Shown piece by piece: positions 9,386-17,539 of a stretch of 64,000 bases of DNA (its first letter is position 1; the number at the start of each line of letters is the position of its first letter). The stretch is from positions 62,001 through 126,000 of the forward strand of contig NZ_RSCL01000018.1 of NCBI RefSeq assembly GCF_003991905.1, in the 5' to 3' direction. Below the pieces are notes generated by a model. It did no database searches and had not been told where the DNA came from. It saw only the letters and a list, made by a program, of their open reading frames with translations. A program made the translations under genes and the position numbers. Source of the DNA: Dulcicalothrix desertica PCC 7102. Its GTDB lineage: Bacteria > Cyanobacteriota > Cyanobacteriia > Cyanobacteriales > Nostocaceae.

Positions 9386-10612
9386 TTAAATAGCTCTTTC
9401 TGACCCTTTACCAGCCAAACCAGTATTCAAAGCTGTTGTAAAAACTTGCTGCCACAGGGGTACAATTCGTGCCCAGCTAAATCTAACTTGAACATCTGCC
9501 AAACCTGCTCGCCCAATTTCAAGAGCTTGATTTGGATTGACGAGCAAAGTCAAAATCGCTTCTGCCAAAGCTAATGGGTTCTTTTCTTGTACTAGCAAAC
9601 CCGTCTTTCCTGATTGAATCACATCTACAATTCCGCCCACCGCACTAGCAATTACTGGCTTTTGATGAGCTAAAGCTTCTATCATCACAATTCCCAATCC
9701 TTCGGTATCACCCTTGCTATCAACAATCGCAGGTAATACAAAAATATTGCAAGATGCATATTCCGATGCTAATTCTTCCTTGCTGACAAAACCTAAGAAT
9801 TTAACTACATTATTCAAATTCAATGCATCACACTGCGAGCGAATTTCTTGTTCAAGAAGTCCTTTACCAACAATCCGCAAATTTACTGTTTGTTTTGCTA
9901 AAACTAATGGTAGAGCCTCTAACAAATATCGTAGTCCTTTACGTTCATCGAGCCTTCCTACAAACAAAAGTACAGGTTCATGACCGAATGGTCTACTTAG
10001 TGGTGGTTTAGCTTCAATTGTCAAACCATATGGAATAATACTAACTTCACCATTATAAAGCTTGCTTAAGAGCGCACGAGTAAACGAAGAATTAGCTGTT
10101 ACAACCTTAGCCATTGGCAACATCCACCGCAGAATATGCGCGACAAAACCGAATTTGTTTGCTAGCATCAACTCGGCGCCGTGGAAACTAAATATCATCG
10201 GAATACCGAGTAAAATACTTGCGGGTAAAGCCATCAACCCATGTGGAAAGGGCCAGTGAATCTGGAGTACATCAGGCTTTTGTTTACAGCACACCCAAAA
10301 TAATTGAATTGTGCCTAGCAAAATATATAAAGCAGCAACTACTATATATAGAGGTTGCCTTTGCAATTTAGTCGGGGCACCATCGCGCGCTAGATTTTCA
10401 AATTTTTTTAAACAATAGCGAAAGCGATGAACTTGAACGCCATCTAATACATGACTTTTAGAAGCTTCATAAGCAGGAGCAAAGACTGTAAACTTAGTGA
10501 TTGTTGGCTGTAAGCGCACAATTGCCTCACGTATAAAGGCGCCATGATTAGCGTCAGTCGTCTCTGGGTAGACTGATGTCACAACTAGAATATGTTTTCT
10601 TTCCAGATTCAT
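9386..10612 (-). CDS. Glycosyltransferase family 4 (group 1)
   Basis: 408 aa, full length for a GT-B glycosyltransferase. The N-terminal domain starts with HILVVTSVYPETTDANHGAF (the acceptor-side signature); the C-terminal domain has VLLFVGRLDERKGLRYLLEA and the nucleotide-sugar site EGLGIVMIEALAHQKPVIAS with the two spaced Glu residues. It transfers a sugar from a nucleotide donor at the cytoplasmic face of the membrane. It precedes the HlyD operon on the same strand but is separated by 367 bp holding a probable promoter, so it may be its own unit. Acceptor unknown. Confidence 0.88.
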   Translation of the reverse strand: MNLERKHILVVTSVYPETTDANHGAFIREAIVRLQPTITKFTVFAPAYEASKSHVLDGVQVHRFRYCLKKFENLARDGAPTKLQRQPLYIVVAALYILLGTIQLFWVCCKQKPDVLQIHWPFPHGLMALPASILLGIPMIFSFHGAELMLANKFGFVAHILRWMLPMAKVVTANSSFTRALLSKLYNGEVSIIPYGLTIEAKPPLSRPFGHEPVLLFVGRLDERKGLRYLLEALPLVLAKQTVNLRIVGKGLLEQEIRSQCDALNLNNVVKFLGFVSKEELASEYASCNIFVLPAIVDSKGDTEGLGIVMIEALAHQKPVIASAVGGIVDVIQSGKTGLLVQEKNPLALAEAILTLLVNPNQALEIGRAGLADVQVRFSWARIVPLWQQVFTTALNTGLAGKGSERAI

Positions 10613-10713
10613 AATTTTTTATCGAAACGTAAAGTTTGGCTACTTTGAAGGATATATGGTGTAAAAGTTGTCTTTACAAGGTAGAGATAGTAAAGCAATA
10701 TTGGGGACTTACA

Positions 10714-10751
10714 AAGAAACCAGGTTTCTAGGTTTTCATGCGTAAGTCCTG
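10714..10751. repeat. AGAAACCWGGTTTCT palindromic repeat with GTAAGTCCTG tail
   Basis: A 15-bp odd palindrome (AGAAACCAGGTTTCT, about 10715-10729) is followed about 12 bp later by GCGTAAGTCCTG. Related copies lie at 36138-36163, 38112-38129 and 38163-38190, the last with the same tail. All are between genes. There is no T-run, so it is a dispersed repeat rather than a clear terminator. Confidence 0.7.
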
Positions 10752-10792
10752 GAAAAATGACAGATTACTTTTGTATTTCTACTCAATTACAG

Positions 10793-11581
10793 CTATGTTA
10801 ACGTTTGTAAATTTACCTGTTGCATATTACGTTTATAAATTTTACGCTTTTCAGTCTGGAGCCACCACCATAACTTGACAAAATCGATAGCAGAAGAAAG
10901 GAGACGACGTTTACCAAATTTACTCTTTCCAGAATGCCGAGGATGCCAAGGAGTCGCAACCTCTGTCACATTATGTCCTTGAGATGCAAGTACAGCTAAA
11001 AGATAGCGATGGGTAATCTTTTCTATCGGTAAAGTAGATAACAAATCATGACGAACTAGTTTAATCCAGTTCATATCGTGGATTTTTAAACCAAAGAGTA
11101 AACGACAAGCTGAATTGGCAATCGTTGAAGCTATAATTTTGCCATCGCCACGCTTTTGGCGCCAGCCTGCAACTGCGTCTACACCTGGCTTACAAGCTTC
11201 TAATAGCAATGGTATATCAGTACGAGGGTCAGACTCTAAATCAGCTTGCCCCCAAAGTATCCAGTCAGTTTTAACGTGAACTAAAGCTGTTTTCCATACT
11301 TCTGTTACTCCGCGCTTTTGTGAATGATGTATCACCTTTAAAAAGTTATATTGTTGTGTCAGGCGATTCAGAATTTCAGGGCTATTGTCTGTACTACCAT
11401 CATTAACTATTAGGACTGGTAAAGTCGAACCAAGATTTTGGAATACTTCTTTTATATACAACAGAAGTTTCTCTAAATTTCCTTCTTCATTTAAAGCAGG
11501 AATTACAATTGTAACCGAGATTTTTTTCTGTTGACTTGCCAAAGTAGTATATTTTTCTATTGTATTATTGTTATCAAGCAT
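10793..11581 (-). CDS. Glycosyltransferase family 2 (dolichyl-phosphate-mannose-synthase-like)
   Basis: 262 aa. The GT-A fold signature begins at ~residue 20: VTIVIPALNEEGNLEKLL, then LIVNDGSTDNSPEIL and the metal-binding acidic motif in QADLESDPRTD. The later WRQKRGDGKI segment fits DPM1-like GT2 enzymes that charge polyprenyl phosphate with a sugar. No C-terminal membrane helices are present. Its product could be the polyprenyl-phosphate sugar used by the GT39 enzyme downstream; this is inference from family and context. Confidence 0.85.
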   Translation of the reverse strand: MLDNNNTIEKYTTLASQQKKISVTIVIPALNEEGNLEKLLLYIKEVFQNLGSTLPVLIVNDGSTDNSPEILNRLTQQYNFLKVIHHSQKRGVTEVWKTALVHVKTDWILWGQADLESDPRTDIPLLLEACKPGVDAVAGWRQKRGDGKIIASTIANSACRLLFGLKIHDMNWIKLVRHDLLSTLPIEKITHRYLLAVLASQGHNVTEVATPWHPRHSGKSKFGKRRLLSSAIDFVKLWWWLQTEKRKIYKRNMQQVNLQTLT

Positions 11582-12229
11582 TTTCTTTCTCCCATCAAAA
11601 TGTTGTTTTTTAGCAATTAGCTGTTCAAACTAATTCAACATATATTTGTTGAGTTAGATTTAAAATTATGCAAAGGTGATGTCAAAAATATTTTGCAAAG
11701 CAGAATTTTAGCTTTTTGACAATCAACAATAATTTTGTATCAATAGGAGCTTTTGATCAATCAATGCAGAGGTAAAGTAGTTTTTACAAATGCCCTCAGC
11801 CTCCTACCCTTTGCTTTCCTTTGGTAAAGGGAACTCATCTTAAAATCTAATATAGATACTAATGACTAAAAACATATCAGTGCTTATCGGTATTTTTGAA
11901 ATTTTAAAAATTCAATTTAATAAGTAGATATATTTAAAACTAAATATATTTTATTAGTCTAAATAAAATAAATGTAAACTTTGTCATTTAAATGTAGATT
12001 TTATTAATAAAAATGTAGATTTTGTTTATTAAAAAGATACTGTTTTATATGGAATTTATATTTTATTAAGTCGATACTGAATTATTGCTAAAATTTAAAA
12101 CAGTTTATTTTTTCAATTAAAACCTAAAAATTTAGGCACCTAGTGTGTTTACTATATAGGTGCCTAAATCCTTATACACAATTATTTATAGTCTGTTCCC
12201 AACCTGCACTAGCTATGTGGAGGCGCCTT
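11582..12229. other. AT-rich intergenic region with a 13-bp inverted repeat
   Basis: No supported gene is found in about 650 bp. It contains short direct repeats (AATGTAGATTTT-type units near 11992-12024) and, near the right end, the inverted repeat listed separately. Possible promoters of the GT2 gene cannot be fixed by eye. Confidence 0.5.
12125..12169 (-). terminator. Perfect 13-bp hairpin with T-run on the minus strand
   Basis: The arms ATTTAGGCACCTA (12130-12142) and TAGGTGCCTAAAT (12157-12169) are perfect complements around a 14-nt loop. On the minus strand the stem is followed by TTTTTAGG. It lies 61 bp beyond the stop of the small gene at 12230, so it is a plausible Rho-independent terminator for that gene. 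Confidence 0.6.
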
Positions 12230-12520
12230 TCAAAAAAGCATATTATGTTCTGAATCCCAACATTTTTCACCTTGCCATTCTCGACCTCGGTGTTCGCACT
12301 CAGATTTGTTGTTTATCCAAGGTAAGGAAGTAGGATAGCTATTTCCTGTTTGGTTATAATAATTAATCAAATAACCTATAAATTGAATGGTTAAGCAACC
12401 TGCTACTAATAGTTTTACTATGAGAAAGGTGCTTATTAAAATAATATTTATTTTTTTAAGTTTTAAGCTTGGATTTACAATTATTTGATTATGCTGTCTC
12501 TTGTAATATTGTAATTTCAT
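12230..12520 (-). CDS. Small membrane protein with C-terminal Cys/Trp-rich tail (hypothetical)
   Basis: 96 aa, not recognised. It has a basic N-terminus, one long hydrophobic stretch (~26-55) and a short polar tail containing SECEHRGREWQGEKCWDSEH, with two Cys that could form a disulphide outside the membrane. It starts with ATG and a terminator-like hairpin follows its stop, which supports a real gene. It stands alone between the glycosyltransferases and the kinase cluster. Codon use is AT-rich like the surroundings, so a chance ORF is not excluded. Confidence 0.5.
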   Translation of the reverse strand: MKLQYYKRQHNQIIVNPSLKLKKINIILISTFLIVKLLVAGCLTIQFIGYLINYYNQTGNSYPTSLPWINNKSECEHRGREWQGEKCWDSEHNMLF

Positions 12521-13115
12521 GTTCTTTTTTTTGGCTCATCTATACTTTTCATAATAAAACCATGATGATATTTATGTAATTGTTAATATTACCGTTTTTT
12601 CAAATGTATATTATGTTTGATTATTTGTTTGATATCAACTAGTTTTTTGTTATATAATGATTAATTTATATGTTTTATTATTTTTTATTAAGATGAGATA
12701 AGTTAAGAAGCGCTACTACACAGTTAATATCATTTTTTATGAAGATCTGCTAAATTTTCAATCTACGTAAAATACACTTTATTGGAATACTTGCTGAAGA
12801 AGTAATTTCTTGGATTTTAAGCTGCAATACATATCAATTATATCTTCGGCTGTATGGGTATCTAGACAACAGCTACTCATTTGTCAAAATCGCGCGAGAG
12901 ACGCATCAACCACAAGTTTTCCCGCAGGGTAGTTATTATATTCCTACCCTACGCGAAAACTACGTTTATATTCCTCAACCCAACCTAAGAATTTTCGGTT
13001 TAGATATTGATTTTGTATTTTCCGAATTTAAACTTTAATTTTTATGATGATTATCTTCTTTTGATTGCTTGTTAACATTTCATTTAGATTGTTTTATAAA
13101 CTATAATTAATTATT
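12521..13115. other. Intergenic region with an imperfect inverted repeat
   Basis: No gene is seen in about 600 AT-rich bases. The segment 12916-12960 holds an inverted repeat (GTTTTCCCGCAGGGTAG / CTACCCTACGCGAAAAC, 15 of 17 pairs). Its left arm is the same string that occurs in every unit of the 52-bp tandem array at 44711. No HATPase sequence continuing the truncated kinase at 13116 is present. Confidence 0.6.
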
Positions 13116-13856
13116 TTAAATATTATCTTCTAAAAATAATAAATTGTCTAGCATCAGCACCATATGCTGTACTGAAGATTGAATGCGATTTAAATGAAAC
13201 ATAGCTTTTTCTTCAGTCCAATCTTTACCGTATTTTTCAAGTAGTTCGGTTGAACTTAAAATAGTAGTTAAAGGAGTTCTAAATTCGTGAGAAGTAATAT
13301 TAATAAAATTGGATATCATTTCTCGAAGCTTTGCTTGTTCTTTACTACTTGAGTCATGTTTTTCTTCAAGTAACTTATCATCTGTCATATCAACACAGAC
13401 GCATAAAGTATAATTTTTAAAATTTTTAAATTCTATTATATACCTAGTAATTTCAAAAGAACGTGTTCCTTTTGTAGGCAACACTAAAAATTCTTGCGTA
13501 ATTAATACCGATTCTTTTTTGAGTTGTGATAAACTTGACATATCAAGCTCATTAAATCCTAAAATATCATTTTTTTGACCAAGAATTTTTTCAATAGATG
13601 TATTATAAATTTGAACAACAGCTTGATTGACTAAGACAAATCTATTGTCTGAATCGTGAATAAAAATTAGGTTAGGGCTAGTATCTATGATTTGACGTAA
13701 TAATTTTTTTTCTTGCATTAACTGCTCTTTCAACGTTTTATATTTAATCTCTAATTTATTAAACTTATCTTTTTCTTCCATAAATCTATCATGCATTTGG
13801 TGTAATTCAGTTTGTAATTGCCTTATTAGTGTTTCTAATTGTTCTTGGTATAACAT
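13116..13856 (-). CDS. PAS-HisKA protein lacking the ATPase domain (truncated histidine kinase)
   Basis: 246 aa. A predicted coiled coil (~1-50) leads into a PAS domain (~50-160, LIFIHDSDNRFVLVNQAV) and a HisKA helix with the phospho-acceptor His in [17 protein letters not shown] (~residue 192). The chain stops at MLDNLLFLEDNI, where the HATPase_c domain would normally begin; no N, G1 or G2 box is present. It could be phosphorylated in trans by a neighbouring kinase or act as a dominant partner, or it may be a remnant. It lies 38 bp after the next kinase of the same strand. Confidence 0.8.
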   Translation of the reverse strand: MLYQEQLETLIRQLQTELHQMHDRFMEEKDKFNKLEIKYKTLKEQLMQEKKLLRQIIDTSPNLIFIHDSDNRFVLVNQAVVQIYNTSIEKILGQKNDILGFNELDMSSLSQLKKESVLITQEFLVLPTKGTRSFEITRYIIEFKNFKNYTLCVCVDMTDDKLLEEKHDSSSKEQAKLREMISNFINITSHEFRTPLTTILSSTELLEKYGKDWTEEKAMFHLNRIQSSVQHMVLMLDNLLFLEDNI

Positions 13857-13894
13857 AATCTCATTTTTTAATTGTAAAGTATGAAATATGATGG

Positions 13895-15004
13895 TTATAT
13901 TCGAGGAAGTTTGACAAAAAAAGTTGTACCCTTATTAATATGAGTAACAAAGTCAATTGTACCTTTGTGTAAATCTACACATTGTTTCACAATTGTAAGT
14001 CCCAAGCCAGTACCAGATATTTGACTGACATTAGTCCCACGTTGAAATGGCTCAAACAAGTGGTTATGCAATTCTTCTGGAATTCCCAGACCTTGGTCTT
14101 GAACTTGGAAACAAATAAAATCAGTTTCCCAAATTAGTACCAACGAAACCAAAGAAGAAGCACCCGAATATTTAATAGCATTAGATAGTAAATTATCAAG
14201 TAGATGCCATAGTAAGTGTTTATCTAGGTTAGCAAGGCGCCCTTCACCGTGAACAGTAAATTCTATAGTGTACTGTTGATTAATAGTCATTTGCAGTGAT
14301 TCAAGGATTTCTTCACAAAAAGCGATTACATCAATCAAACAAGGGTTATATGTAAGTTTTCCAGATTGAGTTCTACCTAAAATTAAGATGTCTTCTAATA
14401 ATCCAATTAAACTGTCAGTAGCTGTTTCAATGCGTTGAAGATGCTTGTGCTTTTTATCCTCATAACCATTATATGCTTTGAGGATTTCCGCACCAAGTTT
14501 AATTGTAGTTAAAGGATTGCGGAGCTCGTGTGCTGCCATACAAATATATTGAGATTGTTCCTGGATTCGCAATTCAGCAACCTTTTTATCGGCTTTAGCT
14601 AAAAATAATGCATTCTTGATATCTATTTCTGCTTGATGACGAGAAAGAGCAATGTCAATTGTGGTTGAAAGTGTTTTTTCGTCAAAAGGTTTTGATATAT
14701 AACCAAAAGGTTGTGACGTTTTCACACGCTCAAGCGTCGCTTGGTCTGCGTTGGCAGTAAGGTAAACTACAGGAATGTCAAATAGCGATTTAATCTGCAT
14801 CGATGCTTCAATCCCATCCATTTTGCCTTCGAGACGAATGTCCATTAGTACTAAATTTGGCTTTTTGACTTCAGCTTGGAGGATTGCTTCTTCTCCCGAC
14901 GCAACTAAATTAGAGACTGAGTAACCTAAAAACTCTAGCGTTTCACGTAAGTCATCAGCAACTAGCTGTTCATCCTCTACTATTAATATATAGATAGAAT
15001 TCAT
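13895..15004 (-). CDS. Response regulator-histidine kinase (REC-HisKA-HATPase)
   Basis: 369 aa. The N-terminal receiver domain (1-120) has the acidic pair VEDEQ, phospho-acceptor Asp in NLVLMDIRLEG and Lys in YISKPFDE. A HisKA domain follows with His in MAAHELRNPLTTI (~residue 160) and a complete HATPase_c (LLDNLLSNAIKY, DQGLGIPEE, GTGLGLTIVKQ). This receiver-first order is common in cyanobacteria for intermediate kinases that receive phosphate from another kinase before acting. It is 4 bp downstream of the HisKA_2 kinase, so they are co-transcribed. Confidence 0.92.
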   Translation of the reverse strand: MNSIYILIVEDEQLVADDLRETLEFLGYSVSNLVASGEEAILQAEVKKPNLVLMDIRLEGKMDGIEASMQIKSLFDIPVVYLTANADQATLERVKTSQPFGYISKPFDEKTLSTTIDIALSRHQAEIDIKNALFLAKADKKVAELRIQEQSQYICMAAHELRNPLTTIKLGAEILKAYNGYEDKKHKHLQRIETATDSLIGLLEDILILGRTQSGKLTYNPCLIDVIAFCEEILESLQMTINQQYTIEFTVHGEGRLANLDKHLLWHLLDNLLSNAIKYSGASSLVSLVLIWETDFICFQVQDQGLGIPEELHNHLFEPFQRGTNVSQISGTGLGLTIVKQCVDLHKGTIDFVTHINKGTTFFVKLPRI

Positions 15005-15008
15005 AGGT

Positions 15009-16184
15009 TTACTTAAATTTTTCTAGTGTAGGAAAGTTTATATGGAATACTGCACCGCAATCACGTTTGAGCGAGATTTTGCCCTTCAGTTGCCTCGTCA
15101 AGTTATGCACTATTCTCAACCCAAGCGAGTTTGTACTTTGCCAATCAAAATTTTCATCGATCCCAATGCCATTATCACCAACTGTAAGCTTAAAACCATT
15201 TTTGCTATCTTGCTGAAGATAAATAATAATTTTTCCGTGAATTTTATCGTACTGCTGATTTGAAAAAGCATACTTTAGGGAGTTAGAAACAAGCTCATTA
15301 ATTATCAACCCACAAGGGATTGCTGTATCAAGGCAAAGCTTAAGAGCATTTGTTTCAATATCTAGTTGAATAAATCGCTGACTAACTCCGTAGCTGCGGA
15401 ACAGATTATCTGTGAGACTGCGAATATAATCACCAAAATTGATTTGAGATAAATCTGAAGCTTGGTACAAATGTTCATGAATTAACGCCATAGACTGTAC
15501 GCGGTTTTGAGATTCTTGAAATAAAATAAGAGTTGTTTCATCAAGAGGGCGCCGCGACTGCATACGCAGAAGACTAGAAATGATTTGCAGATTGTTTTTA
15601 ACACGATGATGAATTTCTTTGAGTAAAGTTTCTTTTTCTTCGAGTGAACGCCGAATTTTAGCTTCGCTTTGCCGCAGTTCGTTTTCAACTCGCATTCTTT
15701 CTGTAATTTCACTCCGTAATAGGGCGTTTGCCTGTTCTAGGTCAATAGTTCGCTGTTGTACATTGTGTTGCTGTTGCTCAATTTGTCGCATTAACCGTAC
15801 TCGTTCCATTACAGTATTGCAAGCTCGGTTTAATGCTTCGCAAGTTAATCGATTTTTAACCAAATAATCTTGCGCTCCATTCTTCATCACCTGAACTGCA
15901 ATTGTCTCGTCTCCCAGCGCAGATAATACGACTACTGGCATGTAAGTTATACAACTTTTATGCTTGAGTTCTTCTAAAAAACTAATTACAGTCGCATCTG
16001 GTAATATAAAATCCACTAATATCAAATCTGGTGTTTGTGTTTGGCAGTAAATAAGTGTTTGAGTTGCTGTTTCCAATTCAATAATATTGTTAGTATATAA
16101 AGAATTTCTTTCAAGGTAATGACGATATAAGTTTCGTTCTTCTGCTGATTTATTTACTATCAGAATAGTGTATTGTGTTTGCAT
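15009..16184 (-). CDS. Response regulator-histidine kinase of the HisKA_2 type
   Basis: 391 aa. Receiver domain 1-125 (Asp in PDLILVDFILPD, Lys in DYLVKNRL), coiled coil ~130-185, then a HisKA_2/HWE-like dimerisation domain with LLKEIHHRVKNNLQIISSLL (phospho-acceptor in HHRVKNNL). The ATPase domain has NELVSNSLKYAF and DNGIGIDENFDWQ and ends in SLGLRIVHNLTRQLKG. This kinase class differs from the HisKA proteins around it. It is the first gene of a three-gene run with 15004 and 13856; the 287-bp gap upstream contains a perfect palindrome. Confidence 0.9.
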   Translation of the reverse strand: MQTQYTILIVNKSAEERNLYRHYLERNSLYTNNIIELETATQTLIYCQTQTPDLILVDFILPDATVISFLEELKHKSCITYMPVVVLSALGDETIAVQVMKNGAQDYLVKNRLTCEALNRACNTVMERVRLMRQIEQQQHNVQQRTIDLEQANALLRSEITERMRVENELRQSEAKIRRSLEEKETLLKEIHHRVKNNLQIISSLLRMQSRRPLDETTLILFQESQNRVQSMALIHEHLYQASDLSQINFGDYIRSLTDNLFRSYGVSQRFIQLDIETNALKLCLDTAIPCGLIINELVSNSLKYAFSNQQYDKIHGKIIIYLQQDSKNGFKLTVGDNGIGIDENFDWQSTNSLGLRIVHNLTRQLKGKISLKRDCGAVFHINFPTLEKFK

Positions 16185-16398
16185 AAAACTTGCGATATCT
16201 TTAAGTATTTACAAGCTTTGAAAAAGTGCCAATGTTAGTTAGCTGCAAATAGGCTCTCTTATATTATTGCCTGTACTACTACTAAAATGAGTAGGGTATT
16301 ATTACTAAAAGTAAAATAAATAATATGAGCGTAACAACGTAAATTTACGGGAATATAGATGGGTATATATAAATTGCCATGTTAATTCCCAAACACTC

Positions 16399-16426
16399 GT
16401 AGAGACGTTACATGTAACGTCTCTAC
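16399..16426. repeat. Perfect 28-bp palindrome of the GTAGAGACG family
   Basis: The two halves GTAGAGACGTTACA and TGTAACGTCTCTAC are exact complements with no loop. The GTAGAGACG...CGTCTCTAC ends recur at 39850-39883, and partly at 25488-25508 and 48126-48135. It lies between two kinase genes transcribed the same way and has no T-run. Confidence 0.8.
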
Positions 16427-16471
16427 ATATCATGTGTTCTGAAATATTTAGATTTTATTGACATTAAAATT

Positions 16472-17539
16472 TTATAGTTCTATAGTAAATATTGTTCCTT
16501 GAGGTTGGTTATCTTGTATAAAAATTTGACCTTGATGAGCATTAATAGCAAGTTTACAAAATGCTAAACCCAAACCTGTTTGAGAAATTCCTTTAACAAC
16601 TTGACCAATTTCAAATTTATCAAATATACGCTGTTTCAAGTTATCACTAACACCTTTCCCTTGGTCAATAACTTTTATTCTAGCTTGAATATTCTCAGGA
16701 TACTCAACACAAAGCTTTACTAAGCTGTTTGCAGGAGAAAATTTAATTGCGTTTGAGACTAAATTGTCAAGTACTCTACGTATAACTTGTTTATCTATGT
16801 ATACTTTTTTCGTTAAAGGTGCAACGTCATTAATTATTTGAATTTTTCTAGATTCAGCTAAAAAGTTAAAATCTTCTAACACAGATTCAATAATTTCTCC
16901 AAGTATTACCTCTTCAGGTTCAATAACCATTTTATCAGATTCTAACTTTGCCATTATTAATAAACTATCTGTTAACAATTGCAGTTGTTTAGCTGAATTT
17001 TCCATTAATTGTAAATGCTTCTCTTTTCGAGATTCATTCTTGCCAAAACGTAAAATTTCACAACCTAAAAGAATTGATACAAGATGATTAGAAAAATCAT
17101 GGAAAATCATATTCCCCATATCTTCTCGCAATTGCAAGCTATTTTGCAGCGCATCATACTGATGTTTAATTCTTAACATGGAATTAACTCTAGCTCTAAG
17201 TTCAACACCACTGACAGGTTTGCTAATAAAATCATCTGCTCCTGCTTCTAAGCACTGAGCTAAATCTTCTTTTGTATTGAGTGCTGTCACCATCACAATT
17301 GGTATATAGCCCAGTTGCCGATTTGCTCGAATTCGACGGCAAACCTCAATTCCATTAACTTCTGGCATCATGACATCAAGCAGAACTGCATCAACTTTAT
17401 TTTTTTCTATAAAATCAAGCGCAATATCACAATTTTGAGCAAAATGTAAAGTATAACCTTCTTTAAAAAGTAAAATTTCAATAACATCAAAATTTTGTTC
17501 CTCGTCATCAACAACCAAAATTATCGTATTACTTTTCAT
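16472..17539 (-). CDS. Response regulator-histidine kinase with atypical H-box
   Basis: 355 aa. Receiver 1-125 (VVDDEEQNFDV, Asp in AVLLDVMMPEVNG, Lys in FISKPVSG). The dimerisation helix carries HDFSNHLVSILLG (~residue 150) in place of the usual HELRTPL. The HATPase_c domain is complete (VLDNLVSNAIKFS, DQGKGVSDN, QTGLGLAFCKLAI). The ATG overlaps the upstream stop by four bases (ATGA at 17536-17539), so it is translationally coupled to the CBS-PAS hybrid kinase and is probably its phosphotransfer partner. Confidence 0.9.
   Translation of the reverse strand: MKSNTIILVVDDEEQNFDVIEILLFKEGYTLHFAQNCDIALDFIEKNKVDAVLLDVMMPEVNGIEVCRRIRANRQLGYIPIVMVTALNTKEDLAQCLEAGADDFISKPVSGVELRARVNSMLRIKHQYDALQNSLQLREDMGNMIFHDFSNHLVSILLGCEILRFGKNESRKEKHLQLMENSAKQLQLLTDSLLIMAKLESDKMVIEPEEVILGEIIESVLEDFNFLAESRKIQIINDVAPLTKKVYIDKQVIRRVLDNLVSNAIKFSPANSLVKLCVEYPENIQARIKVIDQGKGVSDNLKQRIFDKFEIGQVVKGISQTGLGLAFCKLAINAHQGQIFIQDNQPQGTIFTIEL

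Noticed and set aside
16399-16426. Rho-independent terminator
   Set aside because: Perfect palindrome but no T-run on either side; called a dispersed repeat instead.
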